Under the pieces are notes generated by a model. That model was not told where the DNA came from and searched no databases. It was given only the letters and a program-made list of their open reading frames with translations. Positions 26,099-34,533 of a stretch of 64,000 nucleotides of DNA are shown piece by piece (position 1 is the first letter of the stretch; every line of letters begins with the position of its first letter). Position numbers and translations under genes: made by a program. Source of the DNA: Streptomyces sp. 1-11 (lineage in GTDB: Bacteria > Actinomycetota > Actinomycetes > Streptomycetales > Streptomycetaceae); the NCBI RefSeq assembly GCF_007176755.1, contig NZ_BJTV01000013.1, forward strand, positions 177,281 through 241,280, given 5' to 3'.

Positions 26099-26617
26099 AT
26101 GCAGGGCGACCCCGAGGTCATCGAACTGCTCAACGAGCAGCTGACCGCCGAGCTGACCGCGATCAACCAGTACTTCCTGCACGCCAAGCTGCAGGACCAC
26201 AAGGGATGGACGAAGCTCGCCCAGTACACCCGGGCGGAGTCGTTCGACGAGATGCGGCACGCGGAGGTCCTCACCGACCGCATCCTGCTGCTGGACGGCC
26301 TGCCGAACTACCAGCGGCTCTTCCATGTGCAGGTCGGACAGACGGTGGCCGAGATGTTCCGGGCCGACCGGCAGATCGAGGTCGAGGCCATCGACCGGCT
26401 GCGCCGGGGCGTCGAGCTCATGCGCGAGAAGGACGACATCACGTCGGCGAACGTCTTCGAGGCGATCCTGGCCGACGAGGAGCACCACATCGACTACCTG
26501 GACACCCAGCTCGAACTCGTGGACAAGCTCGGTGAGGCGCTCTACCTGTCGACGGTGATCGAGCAGAGCCAGCCCGACCCCTCCGGACCGGGCACCGGCG
26601 GCTTCTCCACGCGCTGA
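26099..26617 (+). CDS. bfr: bacterioferritin
   Basis: 172 residues with a clear GAAGGAG ribosome site. Ferroxidase ligands are in place: Glu in LTAELTAINQYFLHA near residue 18, E-x-x-H in SFDEMRHAEVL near 51-54, and E-x-x-H in ADEEHHIDYL near 127-131. The haem-ligand Met is in TDRILLLDG/FDEMRHAE context. It forms a 24-mer iron store with haem at subunit interfaces. The bfd gene, needed for iron release, lies next to it on the other strand. Confidence 0.95.
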   Translation: MQGDPEVIELLNEQLTAELTAINQYFLHAKLQDHKGWTKLAQYTRAESFDEMRHAEVLTDRILLLDGLPNYQRLFHVQVGQTVAEMFRADRQIEVEAIDRLRRGVELMREKDDITSANVFEAILADEEHHIDYLDTQLELVDKLGEALYLSTVIEQSQPDPSGPGTGGFSTR

Positions 26618-26636
26618 GCCGCCGCGGACGGCGGTG

Positions 26637-26861
26637 TCAGGCCGCGTCGTCCAGCGCCTCGAGGGCCGGCGCGCGCCGGTCGATCAGCTCCCGGCGGGGG
26701 CAGGCGCCCCGGCCGAGCAGCGCCTGGATACGCCGTACGCAGCCGCCGCAGTCCGTGCCCGCCTTGCAGGCGGAGGCTATCTGGCGGGGGGTGCAGGCGC
26801 CGTCCTCCGCGTGCTGCTTGACCTGGGCCTCGGTGATGCCGAAGCAGCTGCAGACGTACAC
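26637..26861 (-). CDS. bfd: bacterioferritin-associated ferredoxin
   Basis: 74 residues from GTG 26861 with GGAGG at 26871-26875. The four cysteines of a Bfd-type [2Fe-2S] site are present (YVCSCFG and KAGTDCGGCVRR). Bfd reduces ferric iron in bacterioferritin so that iron can leave. The promoter carries an iron box (26914-26932), so expression should rise in low iron, which fits the role in iron release. Confidence 0.92.
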   Translation of the reverse strand: MYVCSCFGITEAQVKQHAEDGACTPRQIASACKAGTDCGGCVRRIQALLGRGACPRRELIDRRAPALEALDDAA

Positions 26862-26913
26862 GCGGGTTCACCTCCCGACGGGATCGCTGATGTACTGCCG
26901 TCCCGTTTTCCGG

Positions 26914-26932
26914 TGAGGCAAACCTAACCTAA
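26914..26932 (-). promoter_or_regulatory. iron box (DmdR1/IdeR-type operator) for bfd
   Basis: On the minus strand the 19 bases begin TTAGGTTAGG and end GCCTCA. They match 15 of 19 positions of the TTAGGTTAGGCTAACCTAA-type consensus for DmdR/IdeR/DtxR. The site is 53 bp upstream of the bfd GTG. The left half is perfect and the right half is degraded. Confidence 0.8.
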
Positions 26933-26961
26933 CCCATCCCGTCGGGGGCGTGAAAGCGCGA

Positions 26962-26991
26962 GGGGCGCGGATCCGCTGTGATCCGCGCCCC
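26962..26991 (-). terminator. hairpin after aroH
   Basis: GGGGCGCGGATC (26962-26973) pairs perfectly with GATCCGCGCCCC (26980-26991), with a six-base loop. It lies 7 bp beyond the stop of the DAHP synthase gene on the minus strand. Confidence 0.85.
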
Positions 26992-26998
26992 AGATCGC

Positions 26999-28351
26999 TC
27001 ACTGGTCCCGGTACATCTCCGCGACCAGGAACGCGAGGTCGAGGGACTGGCTGCGGTTCAGCCGCGGGTCGCAGGCCGTCTCGTAGCGCTGGTGCAGGTC
27101 GTCGACGAAGATCTCGTCGCCGCCGCCCACGCACTCGGTGACGTCGTCCCCGGTCAGCTCCACGTGGATGCCGCCCGGGTGGGTGCCGAGCGCCTTGTGG
27201 ACCTCGAAGAAGCCCTTGACCTCGTCGAGCACGTCGTCGAAGCGGCGGGTCTTGTGGCCGGAGGCCGCCTCAAAGGTGTTGCCGTGCATCGGGTCGGTCA
27301 CCCAGGCCACCGTGGCACCGGACGCCGTGACCTTCTCGACCAGCTCCGGGAGCCGGTCGCGGATCTTGTCGGCGCCCATGCGGACGATGAAGGTCAGCCG
27401 GCCCGGCTCCCGCTCGGGGTCGAGGCGGTCGATGTACCGCAGCGCCTCCTCGGCCGTGGTGGTCGGGCCGAGCTTGATGCCGATCGGGTTGCGGATCCGC
27501 GAGGCGAACTCGATGTGCGCGCCGTCGAGCTGCCGGGTGCGCTCGCCGATCCACACCATGTGCCCGGAGACGTCGTAGAGCTTGCCGGTGCGGGAGTCGA
27601 CCCGGGTCAGGGCGGACTCGTAGTCCAGCAGCAGCGCCTCGTGCGAGGAGTAGAACTCGACGGTCTTGAACTCCTCCGGGTCGGTGCCGCAGGCCCGCAT
27701 GAAGTTCAGCGCGCTGTCGATCTCCCGCGCGAGCTGCTCGTAGCGCTGCCCGGACGGGGAGGACCGCACGAAGTCCTGGTTCCAGGCGTGCACCTGGCGC
27801 AGGTCGGCGTAACCGCCGGTGGTGAAGGCGCGCACCAGGTTCAGCGTGGAGGCCGAGGCGTTGTACATGCGCTTCAGCCGCTCGGGGTCCGGGACGCGGG
27901 CTTCCTCGGTGAAGTCGAAGCCGTTGACGGAGTCGCCGCGGTAGGTCGGCAGCGTCACGCCGTCCCGGGTCTCGGTCGGCTTGGAGCGCGGCTTGGAGTA
28001 CTGGCCGGCGATCCGGCCCACCTTCACCACGGGCACGGAGGCGGCGTAGGTCAGGACGGCGCCCATCTGGAGCAGCGTCTTGAGCTTGTTGCGGATGTGG
28101 TCGGCGGACACCGCGTCGAAGGCCTCGGCGCAGTCGCCGCCCTGGAGGAGGAACGCCTCTCCCTTGGCGACGGCCGCCATCCGGGCGCGCAGCTGGTCGC
28201 ACTCGCCCGCGAAGACGAGCGGCGGATACGACTCGAGGTCCGCGATCACTGCGCGCAGAGCCTCGGGGTCGGGGTACTCGGGCTGCTGCGCCGCGGGCAG
28301 GTCTCGCCAGGTGTTGCCAGCGCTCGCGCTGGTCTTAGCGTTCACGGTCAC
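26999..28351 (-). CDS. aroH: class II (plant-type) DAHP synthase
   Basis: 450 residues, typical for the class II enzyme. Motifs include FLLQGGDCAEAF, VPVVKVGRIAGQYSKPRS, VWIGERTRQLDGAH and DPMHGNT, with the metal-binding Cys, His, Glu and Asp inside these segments. The enzyme joins PEP and erythrose-4-phosphate, the first step of the shikimate pathway. It is divergent from the attenuated trpEG gene, so the entry step and the Trp branch step share a regulatory gap. M. tuberculosis aroG (Rv2178c) is the positional match. Confidence 0.95.
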   Translation of the reverse strand: MTVNAKTSASAGNTWRDLPAAQQPEYPDPEALRAVIADLESYPPLVFAGECDQLRARMAAVAKGEAFLLQGGDCAEAFDAVSADHIRNKLKTLLQMGAVLTYAASVPVVKVGRIAGQYSKPRSKPTETRDGVTLPTYRGDSVNGFDFTEEARVPDPERLKRMYNASASTLNLVRAFTTGGYADLRQVHAWNQDFVRSSPSGQRYEQLAREIDSALNFMRACGTDPEEFKTVEFYSSHEALLLDYESALTRVDSRTGKLYDVSGHMVWIGERTRQLDGAHIEFASRIRNPIGIKLGPTTTAEEALRYIDRLDPEREPGRLTFIVRMGADKIRDRLPELVEKVTASGATVAWVTDPMHGNTFEAASGHKTRRFDDVLDEVKGFFEVHKALGTHPGGIHVELTGDDVTECVGGGDEIFVDDLHQRYETACDPRLNRSQSLDLAFLVAEMYRDQ

Positions 28352-28461
28352 CTTCTAAACATTACGGGGTCGTGTCCCATGTTCTTCGTCCGGCTCGAAA
28401 GATGAGACGCATTGATCGCCCCGTGGACGCCGATCGCGCCGTGCGCGTCCGCCCGGTGCGG

Positions 28462-28467
28462 TAGGGT
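28462..28467 (+). promoter_or_regulatory. -10 box for the trp leader transcript
   Basis: TAGGGT is followed by seven bases and the ATG of the leader peptide at 28475, so the leader mRNA should itself be leaderless. Confidence 0.65.
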
Positions 28468-28474
28468 TCCCGGC

Positions 28475-28531
28475 ATGTTCGCGCATTCGACCCAGAACTG
28501 GTGGTGGACCGCTTCTCCGGCGGCCCACTGA
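28475..28531 (+). CDS. trpL: trp leader peptide
   Basis: An 18-codon frame encodes MFAHSTQNWWWTASPAAH, with three consecutive Trp codons, starting seven bases after a -10 box. It lies 106 bp upstream of trpEG. Ribosome stalling on the Trp codons when charged tRNA-Trp is scarce would favour an antiterminator over the hairpin at 28554. A trp attenuator upstream of a fused anthranilate synthase has been described in Streptomyces venezuelae, and this locus fits that description. The frame is too short for normal gene finders. Confidence 0.9.
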   Translation: MFAHSTQNWWWTASPAAH

Positions 28532-28553
28532 CTGCGCGTACGCAAGACTTCGC

Positions 28554-28586
28554 GAAGGCCGCCCGAGGGGCGGCCTTCGGCGTTTT
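28554..28586 (+). terminator. trp attenuator terminator
   Basis: GAAGGCCGCCC (28554-28564) and GGGCGGCCTTC (28568-28578) form a perfect 11-bp stem with a GAG loop, followed by GGCGTTTT. GGCGG near 28519-28524, just after the Trp codons, could pair with CCGCC in the left arm as an antiterminator. That alternative pairing is inferred, not computed. Confidence 0.85.
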
Positions 28587-28636
28587 CCGGGGCCGTTCCT
28601 CTCCGTCCGACAGACGACCGAGAAGGAGCCCCACCC

Positions 28637-30499
28637 GTGAACCTGCAGGACCTGTTGTCCGAACCCCGCCCCTTCGCCCTGCTGCGCCGGCGCACTCCCG
28701 GGCGCGAGGAGCACCCGGTGGAACTGCTGCTCGGCCCCGTCACCGCCCGGGACCGGCTGGCCGACCTGCCCGACGAGGGTCTCGCGCTCGTGCCGTTCCG
28801 GCAGATCCGCGAGCGCGGCTTCGACGTCCGGGACGACGGCACCCCGCTGCTGGTGCTGACCCCGGAGGAGTCGTACGAGATCCCGCTCGACGAGGCCCTG
28901 CGCTCGCTGCCGCGCCACGAGGTGCGGGTCGAGGGCGGGGGCTTCGACGTCGGCGACGAGGAGTACGGCGAGATCGTCGGGCGGGTGCTGCGCGAGGAGA
29001 TCGGCCGGGGCGAGGGCGCCAACTTCGTGATCCGCCGGACGTACGAGGGAGAGATCCCCGGGTTCGGGCGGGCGGACGCGCTGGCGCTGTTCCGGCGGCT
29101 GCTGGAGGGCGAGCGGGGCGCGTACTGGACGTTCCTGGTGCACACCCCGGAGCGGACGCTGGTCGGCGCCAGCCCCGAGGTGCACGTGCGGATGTCGGGC
29201 GGGACGGTCGTGATGAACCCGATCAGCGGGACCTACCGCTACCCGGCCGGCGGGCCCACCCCGGAGCATCTGCTGGACTTCCTCGCCGACGGCAAGGAGA
29301 TCGAGGAGCTGTCCATGGTCGTCGACGAGGAACTGAAGATGATGTGCACCGTCGGCGACATGGGCGGGGTGGTCGTCGGGCCGCGCCTGAAGGAGATGGC
29401 GCACCTCGCGCACACCGAGTACGAGCTGCGCGGCAAGTCCTCCCTCGACGTCCGGGAGGTGCTGCGGGAGACCATGTTCGCGGCCACGGTCACCGGGTCG
29501 CCGGTGCAGAACGCGTGCCGGGTCGTCGAACGGCACGAGGCCGGCGGGCGCGGCTACTACGCGGGCGCGCTGGCCCTGCTCGGGCGGGACTCCGGCGGCG
29601 CCCAGACGCTGGACTCCCCCATTCTGATCCGCACCGCCGACATCGCCGCCGGCGGGCGGCTGCGCGTCCCGGTCGGCGCCACGCTGGTGCGCGGCTCGGA
29701 CCCGGCGGGCGAGGTGGCGGAGACGCACGCCAAGGCGGCGGGGGTGCTCGCGGCCCTCGGGGTGCGGCCGTCGGCGCCGCGCACGCCCGGCACCCGCCCC
29801 CGGCTGGCCGACGATCCCCGGGTGCGGGCCGCGCTGGACGGGCGCCGGGCCTCGCTCGCCCCGTTCTGGCTGCGGATGCAGGAGCGGACCGGGACCCTCA
29901 CCGGGCACGCGTTCGTGGTCGACGGCGAGGACACCTTCACGGCGATGCTCGCGCACGTGCTGCGCTCCGCCGGGCTCGAGGTGACCGTCCGGCGCTATGA
30001 CGAGCCGGGGCTGCGGCAGGCCGTGCTCGCGCACGAGGGCCCCGTGGTGCTGGGGCCGGGCCCGGGCGACCCGTCCGACCCGGCCGACCCGAAGATGCGC
30101 TTCCTGCGGGACCTGACCGCCGCCCTGATCGGGGAGCACCGGCACGGCGTGCTCGGGGTCTGCCTGGGGCACGAGCTGATCGCGGCCGAGCTGGGTCTCG
30201 AGATCGTCCGCAAGGAGGTCCCCCACCAGGGGGCGCAGACCACGATCGACCTGTTCGGGCGGCCGGAGACGGTCGGCTTCTACAACAGCTTCACGGCCCG
30301 CTGCGACGACGAGGCCGCCCGGGAACTGGCCGCGCACCACGTGGAGGTGAGCCGGGCCGAGAACGGCGAGGTGCACGCGGTCCGCGGCCCGGGGTTCGCC
30401 GGGGTGCAGTTCCACCCGGAGTCGGTGCTGACGCTGAACGGCGCGGCGGTCGTGCGGGAGCTGGTCGGCGGGCTGCGCGGGGCGAGCAGGGCGGGCTGA
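28637..30499 (+). CDS. trpEG: fused anthranilate synthase TrpE-TrpG (PhzE-like)
   Basis: 620 residues from GTG 28637 behind GAAGGAG. The N-terminal two thirds is a chorismate-binding domain (GASPEVHVRMSGG, NPISGTYRYPAGG, TVTGSPVQNAC). The C-terminal third is a class I glutamine amidotransferase with nucleophile Cys near residue 509 (GVCLGHEL) and a VQFHPESV motif with the His and Glu. The overall look, including NPISGT, is closest to the single-chain PhzE/anthranilate synthase group, so ADIC formation is an alternative. The trp attenuator upstream argues for tryptophan supply. Confidence 0.9.
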   Translation: MNLQDLLSEPRPFALLRRRTPGREEHPVELLLGPVTARDRLADLPDEGLALVPFRQIRERGFDVRDDGTPLLVLTPEESYEIPLDEALRSLPRHEVRVEGGGFDVGDEEYGEIVGRVLREEIGRGEGANFVIRRTYEGEIPGFGRADALALFRRLLEGERGAYWTFLVHTPERTLVGASPEVHVRMSGGTVVMNPISGTYRYPAGGPTPEHLLDFLADGKEIEELSMVVDEELKMMCTVGDMGGVVVGPRLKEMAHLAHTEYELRGKSSLDVREVLRETMFAATVTGSPVQNACRVVERHEAGGRGYYAGALALLGRDSGGAQTLDSPILIRTADIAAGGRLRVPVGATLVRGSDPAGEVAETHAKAAGVLAALGVRPSAPRTPGTRPRLADDPRVRAALDGRRASLAPFWLRMQERTGTLTGHAFVVDGEDTFTAMLAHVLRSAGLEVTVRRYDEPGLRQAVLAHEGPVVLGPGPGDPSDPADPKMRFLRDLTAALIGEHRHGVLGVCLGHELIAAELGLEIVRKEVPHQGAQTTIDLFGRPETVGFYNSFTARCDDEAARELAAHHVEVSRAENGEVHAVRGPGFAGVQFHPESVLTLNGAAVVRELVGGLRGASRAG

Positions 30500-30501
30500 C
30501 G

Positions 30502-30544
30502 GCCGGGGGCCCGGGGACCGCGGTCCGGCCCCCGGGCCCCCGGC
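30502..30544. terminator. 15-bp perfect hairpin between trpEG and pfkA
   Basis: GCCGGGGGCCCGGGG (30502-30516) pairs with CCCCGGGCCCCCGGC (30530-30544). The loop contains its own palindrome ACCGCGGT. It lies between convergent genes and is likely bidirectional. Confidence 0.85.
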
Positions 30545-30562
30545 GCGGGCGCCGGCGCGCCG

Positions 30563-31591
30563 TCAGCCGAAGAACACCCCGGCCTCCTCGTAGAGCTTCG
30601 GGTCCACCGTCTTGAGCCGGGCCGTGGCCTCGGCGATGGGGACGCGCACGATGTCGGTGCCGCGCAGGGCGACCATCTTGCCGAAGTCGCCGTCGCGCAC
30701 GCACTCGATGGCGTGCAGGCCGAAGCGGGTGGCGAGCCAGCGGTCGAAGGCGCTGGGCGTGCCGCCGCGCTGGATGTGCCCGAGCACGGTCGTCCGGGCC
30801 TCCTTGCCGGTGCGCTTCTCGATCTCCTTCGCCAGCCACTCGCCGACCCCGGACAGCCGCACGTGCCCGAAGGAGTCCGTCGACCCGTCCTTGAGGACCA
30901 TCTCCCCGTCCTTGGGCATGGCGCCCTCGGCGACGACGACGATCGGGGCGTACGAGGCCTTGAAGCGGGAGGTGATCCAGGCGCACACCTGGTCGAGGTC
31001 GAAGCGCTGCTCGGGGATGAGGATGACGTTGGCGCCGCCGGCCAGCCCGGAGTGCAGGGCGATCCAGCCGGCGTGACGGCCCATCACCTCGCAGACCAGC
31101 ACCCGCATGTGGGACTCGGCGGTGGTGTGCAGGCGGTCGATGGCCTCGGTGGCGATGCCGACGGCGGTGTCGAAGCCGAAGGTGTAGTCGGTGGCGGACA
31201 GGTCGTTGTCGATGGTCTTCGGCACACCGACGCAGGGCACTCCGTACTCGTCGGAGAGCCGGGCGGCGACGCCGAGGGTGTCCTCGCCGCCGATCGCGAT
31301 GAGCGCCTCGACCTCCTGCTTGGCCAGGTTCTCCTTGATGCGGCGGATACCGCCCTCCACCTTGAGGGGGTTGGTCCGCGAGGAGCCGAGGACGGTGCCG
31401 CCGCGGGGCAGGATGCCGCGCACCGCGGGGATGTCGAGGCGCACCGTGTAGTTCTCCAGCGGTCCCCGCCAGCCGTCCCGGAAACCGACGAACTCGTAGC
31501 CGTACTCCTGCACGCCCTTGCGGACGACGCCCCGGATGACGGCGTTGAGTCCCGGGCAGTCACCGCCTCCGGTCAGCACTCCGACCCGCAT
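30563..31591 (-). CDS. pfkA: 6-phosphofructokinase
   Basis: 342 residues. PFK motifs: LTGGGDCPGLNAVIRG at the N-terminus, GGEDT at 101-105, PKTIDND at 124-130, and RGGTPSAFDR for substrate binding. Gly at the position that is Asp in PPi-dependent enzymes points to ATP as phosphoryl donor, while Lys in PKTIDND is the residue linked to PPi forms. This mixed set is usual in actinobacteria. It catalyses the committed step of glycolysis. S. coelicolor has several paralogues, and the place next to macRS matches pfkA1. Confidence 0.94.
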   Translation of the reverse strand: MRVGVLTGGGDCPGLNAVIRGVVRKGVQEYGYEFVGFRDGWRGPLENYTVRLDIPAVRGILPRGGTVLGSSRTNPLKVEGGIRRIKENLAKQEVEALIAIGGEDTLGVAARLSDEYGVPCVGVPKTIDNDLSATDYTFGFDTAVGIATEAIDRLHTTAESHMRVLVCEVMGRHAGWIALHSGLAGGANVILIPEQRFDLDQVCAWITSRFKASYAPIVVVAEGAMPKDGEMVLKDGSTDSFGHVRLSGVGEWLAKEIEKRTGKEARTTVLGHIQRGGTPSAFDRWLATRFGLHAIECVRDGDFGKMVALRGTDIVRVPIAEATARLKTVDPKLYEEAGVFFG

Positions 31592-31613
31592 GCCACACGT
31601 CCCTTCACCGCGG

Positions 31614-31637
31614 TTACCTGACGCTCACTCACGGTAA
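31614..31637. promoter_or_regulatory. inverted repeat upstream of pfkA
   Basis: TTACC ... GGTAA arms with inner TGA/TCA pairing form an imperfect 24-bp inverted repeat 23-46 bp before the pfkA ATG, where it would overlap the promoter. I do not recognise the regulator. Confidence 0.4.
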
Positions 31638-31715
31638 TGGTGATGCGCGTCACACGGCGAGAGGCGGGGAGGGCGATTCCGGTGAATTGTCGGCGGGCCG
31701 CGCGGCCGGCCGGTG

Positions 31716-32396
31716 TCACTCCTCGTCGAGGCCGCGCTCGATCGCGTACCGCACCAGCTCGACCCGGTTGTGCAACTGGAGCTTGCCGAGGGTGTTCTGG
31801 ACGTGGTTCTGCACGGTGCGGTGGGAGATGACGAGGCGTTCGGCGATCTGCTTGTAGCTCAGGCCCTTGGCGACCAGCCGCAGCACCTCGGTCTCCCGGT
31901 CGGTGAGCCGGGGCGCGCCGGGCCGGCCGTCGCCGTCCGGCGCGGGCGCGGGCTCGGCGGCCAGGCGCCGGTACTCGCCGAGGACCAGTCCGGCCAGGCC
32001 CGGGGTGAACACCGGGTCGCCGGCCGCGGTACGGCGCACCGCGTCCAGCAGCTCCCCGGTCGAGGCCGACTTCAGCAGGTAGCCCGTGGCGCCGGACTTC
32101 ACCGCCTCCAGCACGTCGGCGTGCTCGCCGCTGGCGGAGAGCACCAGGACGCGCAGCGCGGGATTGTGGGCGACCAGTTCCTTGCACACCGTCACACCGG
32201 GTTTGGCGGGCAGGTTGAGGTCCAGCACGAGGACGTCCGGGGCCGCGGCCCTGGCCCGGCGGACCGCCTGTTCGCCGTCGCCGGCGGTGGCGACCACCTC
32301 GAAGCCGGACTCGGTCAGGTCCCGGGCCACCGCGTCGCGCCACATCGGGTGGTCGTCGACCACCATGACCCGGATCGGGTCCTGCTGCTGCGTCAT
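31716..32396 (-). CDS. macR: MacR response regulator (NarL/LuxR type)
   Basis: 226 residues. The receiver domain has the acidic pair in VVDDHP, phosphoacceptor Asp in VLVLDLNLP near residue 58, Thr/Ser in VLSASG and Lys in LLKSAS. The C-terminal LuxR helix-turn-helix reads LTDRETEVLRLVAKGLSYKQIAERL. Its start overlaps the end of the kinase gene by four bases. Gene order and the neighbouring pfkA match S. coelicolor SCO2120 (MacR), linked to morphogenesis and actinorhodin production. A box matching its consensus occurs at 12143. Confidence 0.9.
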   Translation of the reverse strand: MTQQQDPIRVMVVDDHPMWRDAVARDLTESGFEVVATAGDGEQAVRRARAAAPDVLVLDLNLPAKPGVTVCKELVAHNPALRVLVLSASGEHADVLEAVKSGATGYLLKSASTGELLDAVRRTAAGDPVFTPGLAGLVLGEYRRLAAEPAPAPDGDGRPGAPRLTDRETEVLRLVAKGLSYKQIAERLVISHRTVQNHVQNTLGKLQLHNRVELVRYAIERGLDEE

Positions 32397-33625
32397 CGCC
32401 GCTCCGCCTCCCCCGGCGCCCGCAGGGCGCCCTTCGGTACCTTCAGTTCGACTTCCGTGCCCTGTCCGGGCACCGAGATCAGCTCGGCGCTGCCGCCGAG
32501 GTCGCGCAGCCGGCCGCGGATCGACTGGGCCACGCCCAGCCGGCCCTCGCCCTCGGCCTGGGCCAGCCGGCCCTCGGGGATGCCGGGGCCGTCGTCCCGT
32601 ACGGTCACGACGATCTCGTCCGGCTCGTCCTCGACCAGGATCCAGGCGCGGGCCCCGGTTCCGGCGTGCCGGCGCACGTTGTCCAGGGCCGCGCCGACCG
32701 CCGCCGCCAGTTCCCGCGCGGCCGGTCCCGGCAGTTCGACCGGGGCGCCGGGCTCGGCGAGGCCGGTCCGTGCGCCCGCGTGGCGGGCGAGCAGCGGGCG
32801 CAGGTCGACCGGGCCGTCCGGTTCACCGTCGTACGGCTCCTCGACGGCGCGTACGACGGCTCCGTCGGCGGCGTCCTCCGAGACCCGGGACACCGGCAGC
32901 AGGCCGCCGGAGACCAGCGTGCGCAGCGCCGCCTCCTGCTCCCCGGCCAGCCGCCCGAGTTCGGCGGCCTCACCGCCGAGGTCGGCGCCGCGCCGCTGCA
33001 CCATCGCCAGCACCTGGAGCACGCCGTCGTGGATGTCCCGCGCGAGCCGCTCGCGCTCCCGGGTCGCCGCCTCGATCTCCAGGGCGCGGGCGAGGGTGCG
33101 CTCGGAGGCGCGGGCGACCTCCACGACGTAGCCGATGGCGATGGCGGCCACCCAGACCAGGATCACGTTGTGCACGGTGTCCCGGGCCGGGCCGCCGCGT
33201 TCCACCAGGTTCGCGGCGGCGACGGCCGTGGACGCCACGGCGGCCCAGCGCCAGCCGCCCTTGAGCGCGTAGGCCAGCACCGCGCCCGCGGTCCATATCG
33301 ACGGCAGGGTCGGGCCGCCGCCCGCGATCCGCTCGTGGTTGTCGGCGAGCGGGGTGAGCAGGATGCCGGTGAGCGCGACGGTCAGGTCGGCGGCCAGGAA
33401 GCCCCGGGTGCAGCTCGCCGCGTTCGCCACCCTGGGCAGGGTGGCGAGGGTCCACACGACCAGGACCGCGTAGTAGCCGACGGCGATCCAGGGGCGCACG
33501 AAGTGGTCGTACGCGGTGGCGCACAGGCCGATGGCGTACAGCGTCGTCAGCACCCGGTAGCCGGTCAGCGCGCGCCACAGCGGCAGTTCGACCGACATCC
33601 TCATGACCCGCTCGCGCCTGGGCAT
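32393..33625 (-). CDS. macS: MacS sensor histidine kinase
   Basis: 410 residues from ATG 33625. ATGs at 33604 and 33598 are also possible. About five to six N-terminal membrane helices with short loops precede a HisKA_3-type dimerisation box (ERERLARDIHDGVLQVLAM, His conserved) and an HATPase domain with NVRRH, DDGPGIPEG and the closing GTEVELKVP. The short loops suggest membrane-embedded sensing. The next gene is its response regulator, coupled by overlap. The signal is unknown. Confidence 0.9.
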   Translation of the reverse strand: MPRRERVMRMSVELPLWRALTGYRVLTTLYAIGLCATAYDHFVRPWIAVGYYAVLVVWTLATLPRVANAASCTRGFLAADLTVALTGILLTPLADNHERIAGGGPTLPSIWTAGAVLAYALKGGWRWAAVASTAVAAANLVERGGPARDTVHNVILVWVAAIAIGYVVEVARASERTLARALEIEAATRERERLARDIHDGVLQVLAMVQRRGADLGGEAAELGRLAGEQEAALRTLVSGGLLPVSRVSEDAADGAVVRAVEEPYDGEPDGPVDLRPLLARHAGARTGLAEPGAPVELPGPAARELAAAVGAALDNVRRHAGTGARAWILVEDEPDEIVVTVRDDGPGIPEGRLAQAEGEGRLGVAQSIRGRLRDLGGSAELISVPGQGTEVELKVPKGALRAPGEAERR

Positions 33626-33647
33626 GGCGCCGCCCCCCGATCCCCCG

Positions 33648-34385
33648 CTAGCTCCCGGTCTGCTTCTTCTCCGCCTTCTCCGCCTCCTTGGCCGCCTTCG
33701 CCGCCTCCGCGATCTGCCGCTTGGCGGCGGTCGCGTAGATGTCGACGTATTCCTGGCCGGAGAGCTTCATGATCTCGTACATGACCTCGTCGGTCACCGC
33801 CCGCAGCACGAACCGGTCGTGCTCCATGCCGGCGTAGCGGCTGAAGTCCAGGGGCTTGCCGATGCGGATGCCCGGGCGCATCAGCTTGGGCATCACCTGG
33901 CCGGGCGGCTGGATCTTCTCGGTGTCGATCATGGCGACCGGGATGACCGGGGCGCCGGTGGCGAGCGCCACGCGCGCGAGGCCGCCGGGCTTGCCCCGGT
34001 AGAGCCGGCCGTCGGGCGAGCGGGTGCCCTCGGGGTAGATGCCGAACAGCTCTCCGCGCTCCAGGACCTCTATGCCGCTCTTGATCGCCGCCTCGCCGGC
34101 GCCGCGCGCCCCGGACCGGTCCACCGGGAGCTGTCCGACGCCCTTGAAGAAGGCCGCGGTGAGGCGGCCCTTGACGCCGGGGGTGGTGAAGTACTCGGCC
34201 TTGGCGATGAAGGTGACCTTGCGGTCGAGGACCGCGGGCAGGAAGAACGAGTCCGAGAACGAGAGGTGATTGCTCGCCAGGATGGCGGCGCCCACGGGCG
34301 GAATGTTCTCCAGGCCCTCCACCCAGGGCCTGAAGGCGACCTTCAGCGGCCCTCCGATGGCGACCTTCATCGTGCCGTACAACAC
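33648..34385 (-). CDS. 1-acylglycerol-3-phosphate acyltransferase (PlsC family)
   Basis: 245 residues from GTG 34385 with AGGAGG upstream. The acyltransferase motifs are SNHLSFSD (NHx4D), FIAKAEYF, YPEGTRSPDG and PVIPVAMI. The last 30 residues are a Lys/Ala-rich helix (AAKAAKEAEKAEKK) that may lie on the membrane. The family makes phosphatidic acid from lysophosphatidate. The M. tuberculosis positional match is Rv2182c. It lies 22 bp upstream of macS and could share its transcript. Confidence 0.9.
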   Translation of the reverse strand: MLYGTMKVAIGGPLKVAFRPWVEGLENIPPVGAAILASNHLSFSDSFFLPAVLDRKVTFIAKAEYFTTPGVKGRLTAAFFKGVGQLPVDRSGARGAGEAAIKSGIEVLERGELFGIYPEGTRSPDGRLYRGKPGGLARVALATGAPVIPVAMIDTEKIQPPGQVMPKLMRPGIRIGKPLDFSRYAGMEHDRFVLRAVTDEVMYEIMKLSGQEYVDIYATAAKRQIAEAAKAAKEAEKAEKKQTGS

Positions 34386-34533
34386 CCGCGTGCCTCCTGT
34401 TTCCGTGGGTCAGACCATAACCCGGAGTGCCGCCAATGGGCCCGACGACCCTGGTCGGTGTCGGTGCGGTCGCGTACGGTGAACCACATCCGCCAGTTCT
34501 TCACGCCTTTTCCCAGGAACAGGAGCCCGAAAG

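Noticed and set aside
28355..30415. Long minus-strand frame opposite trpEG and its leader
   Set aside because: It overlaps the attenuator and the fused anthranilate synthase and has no domain.
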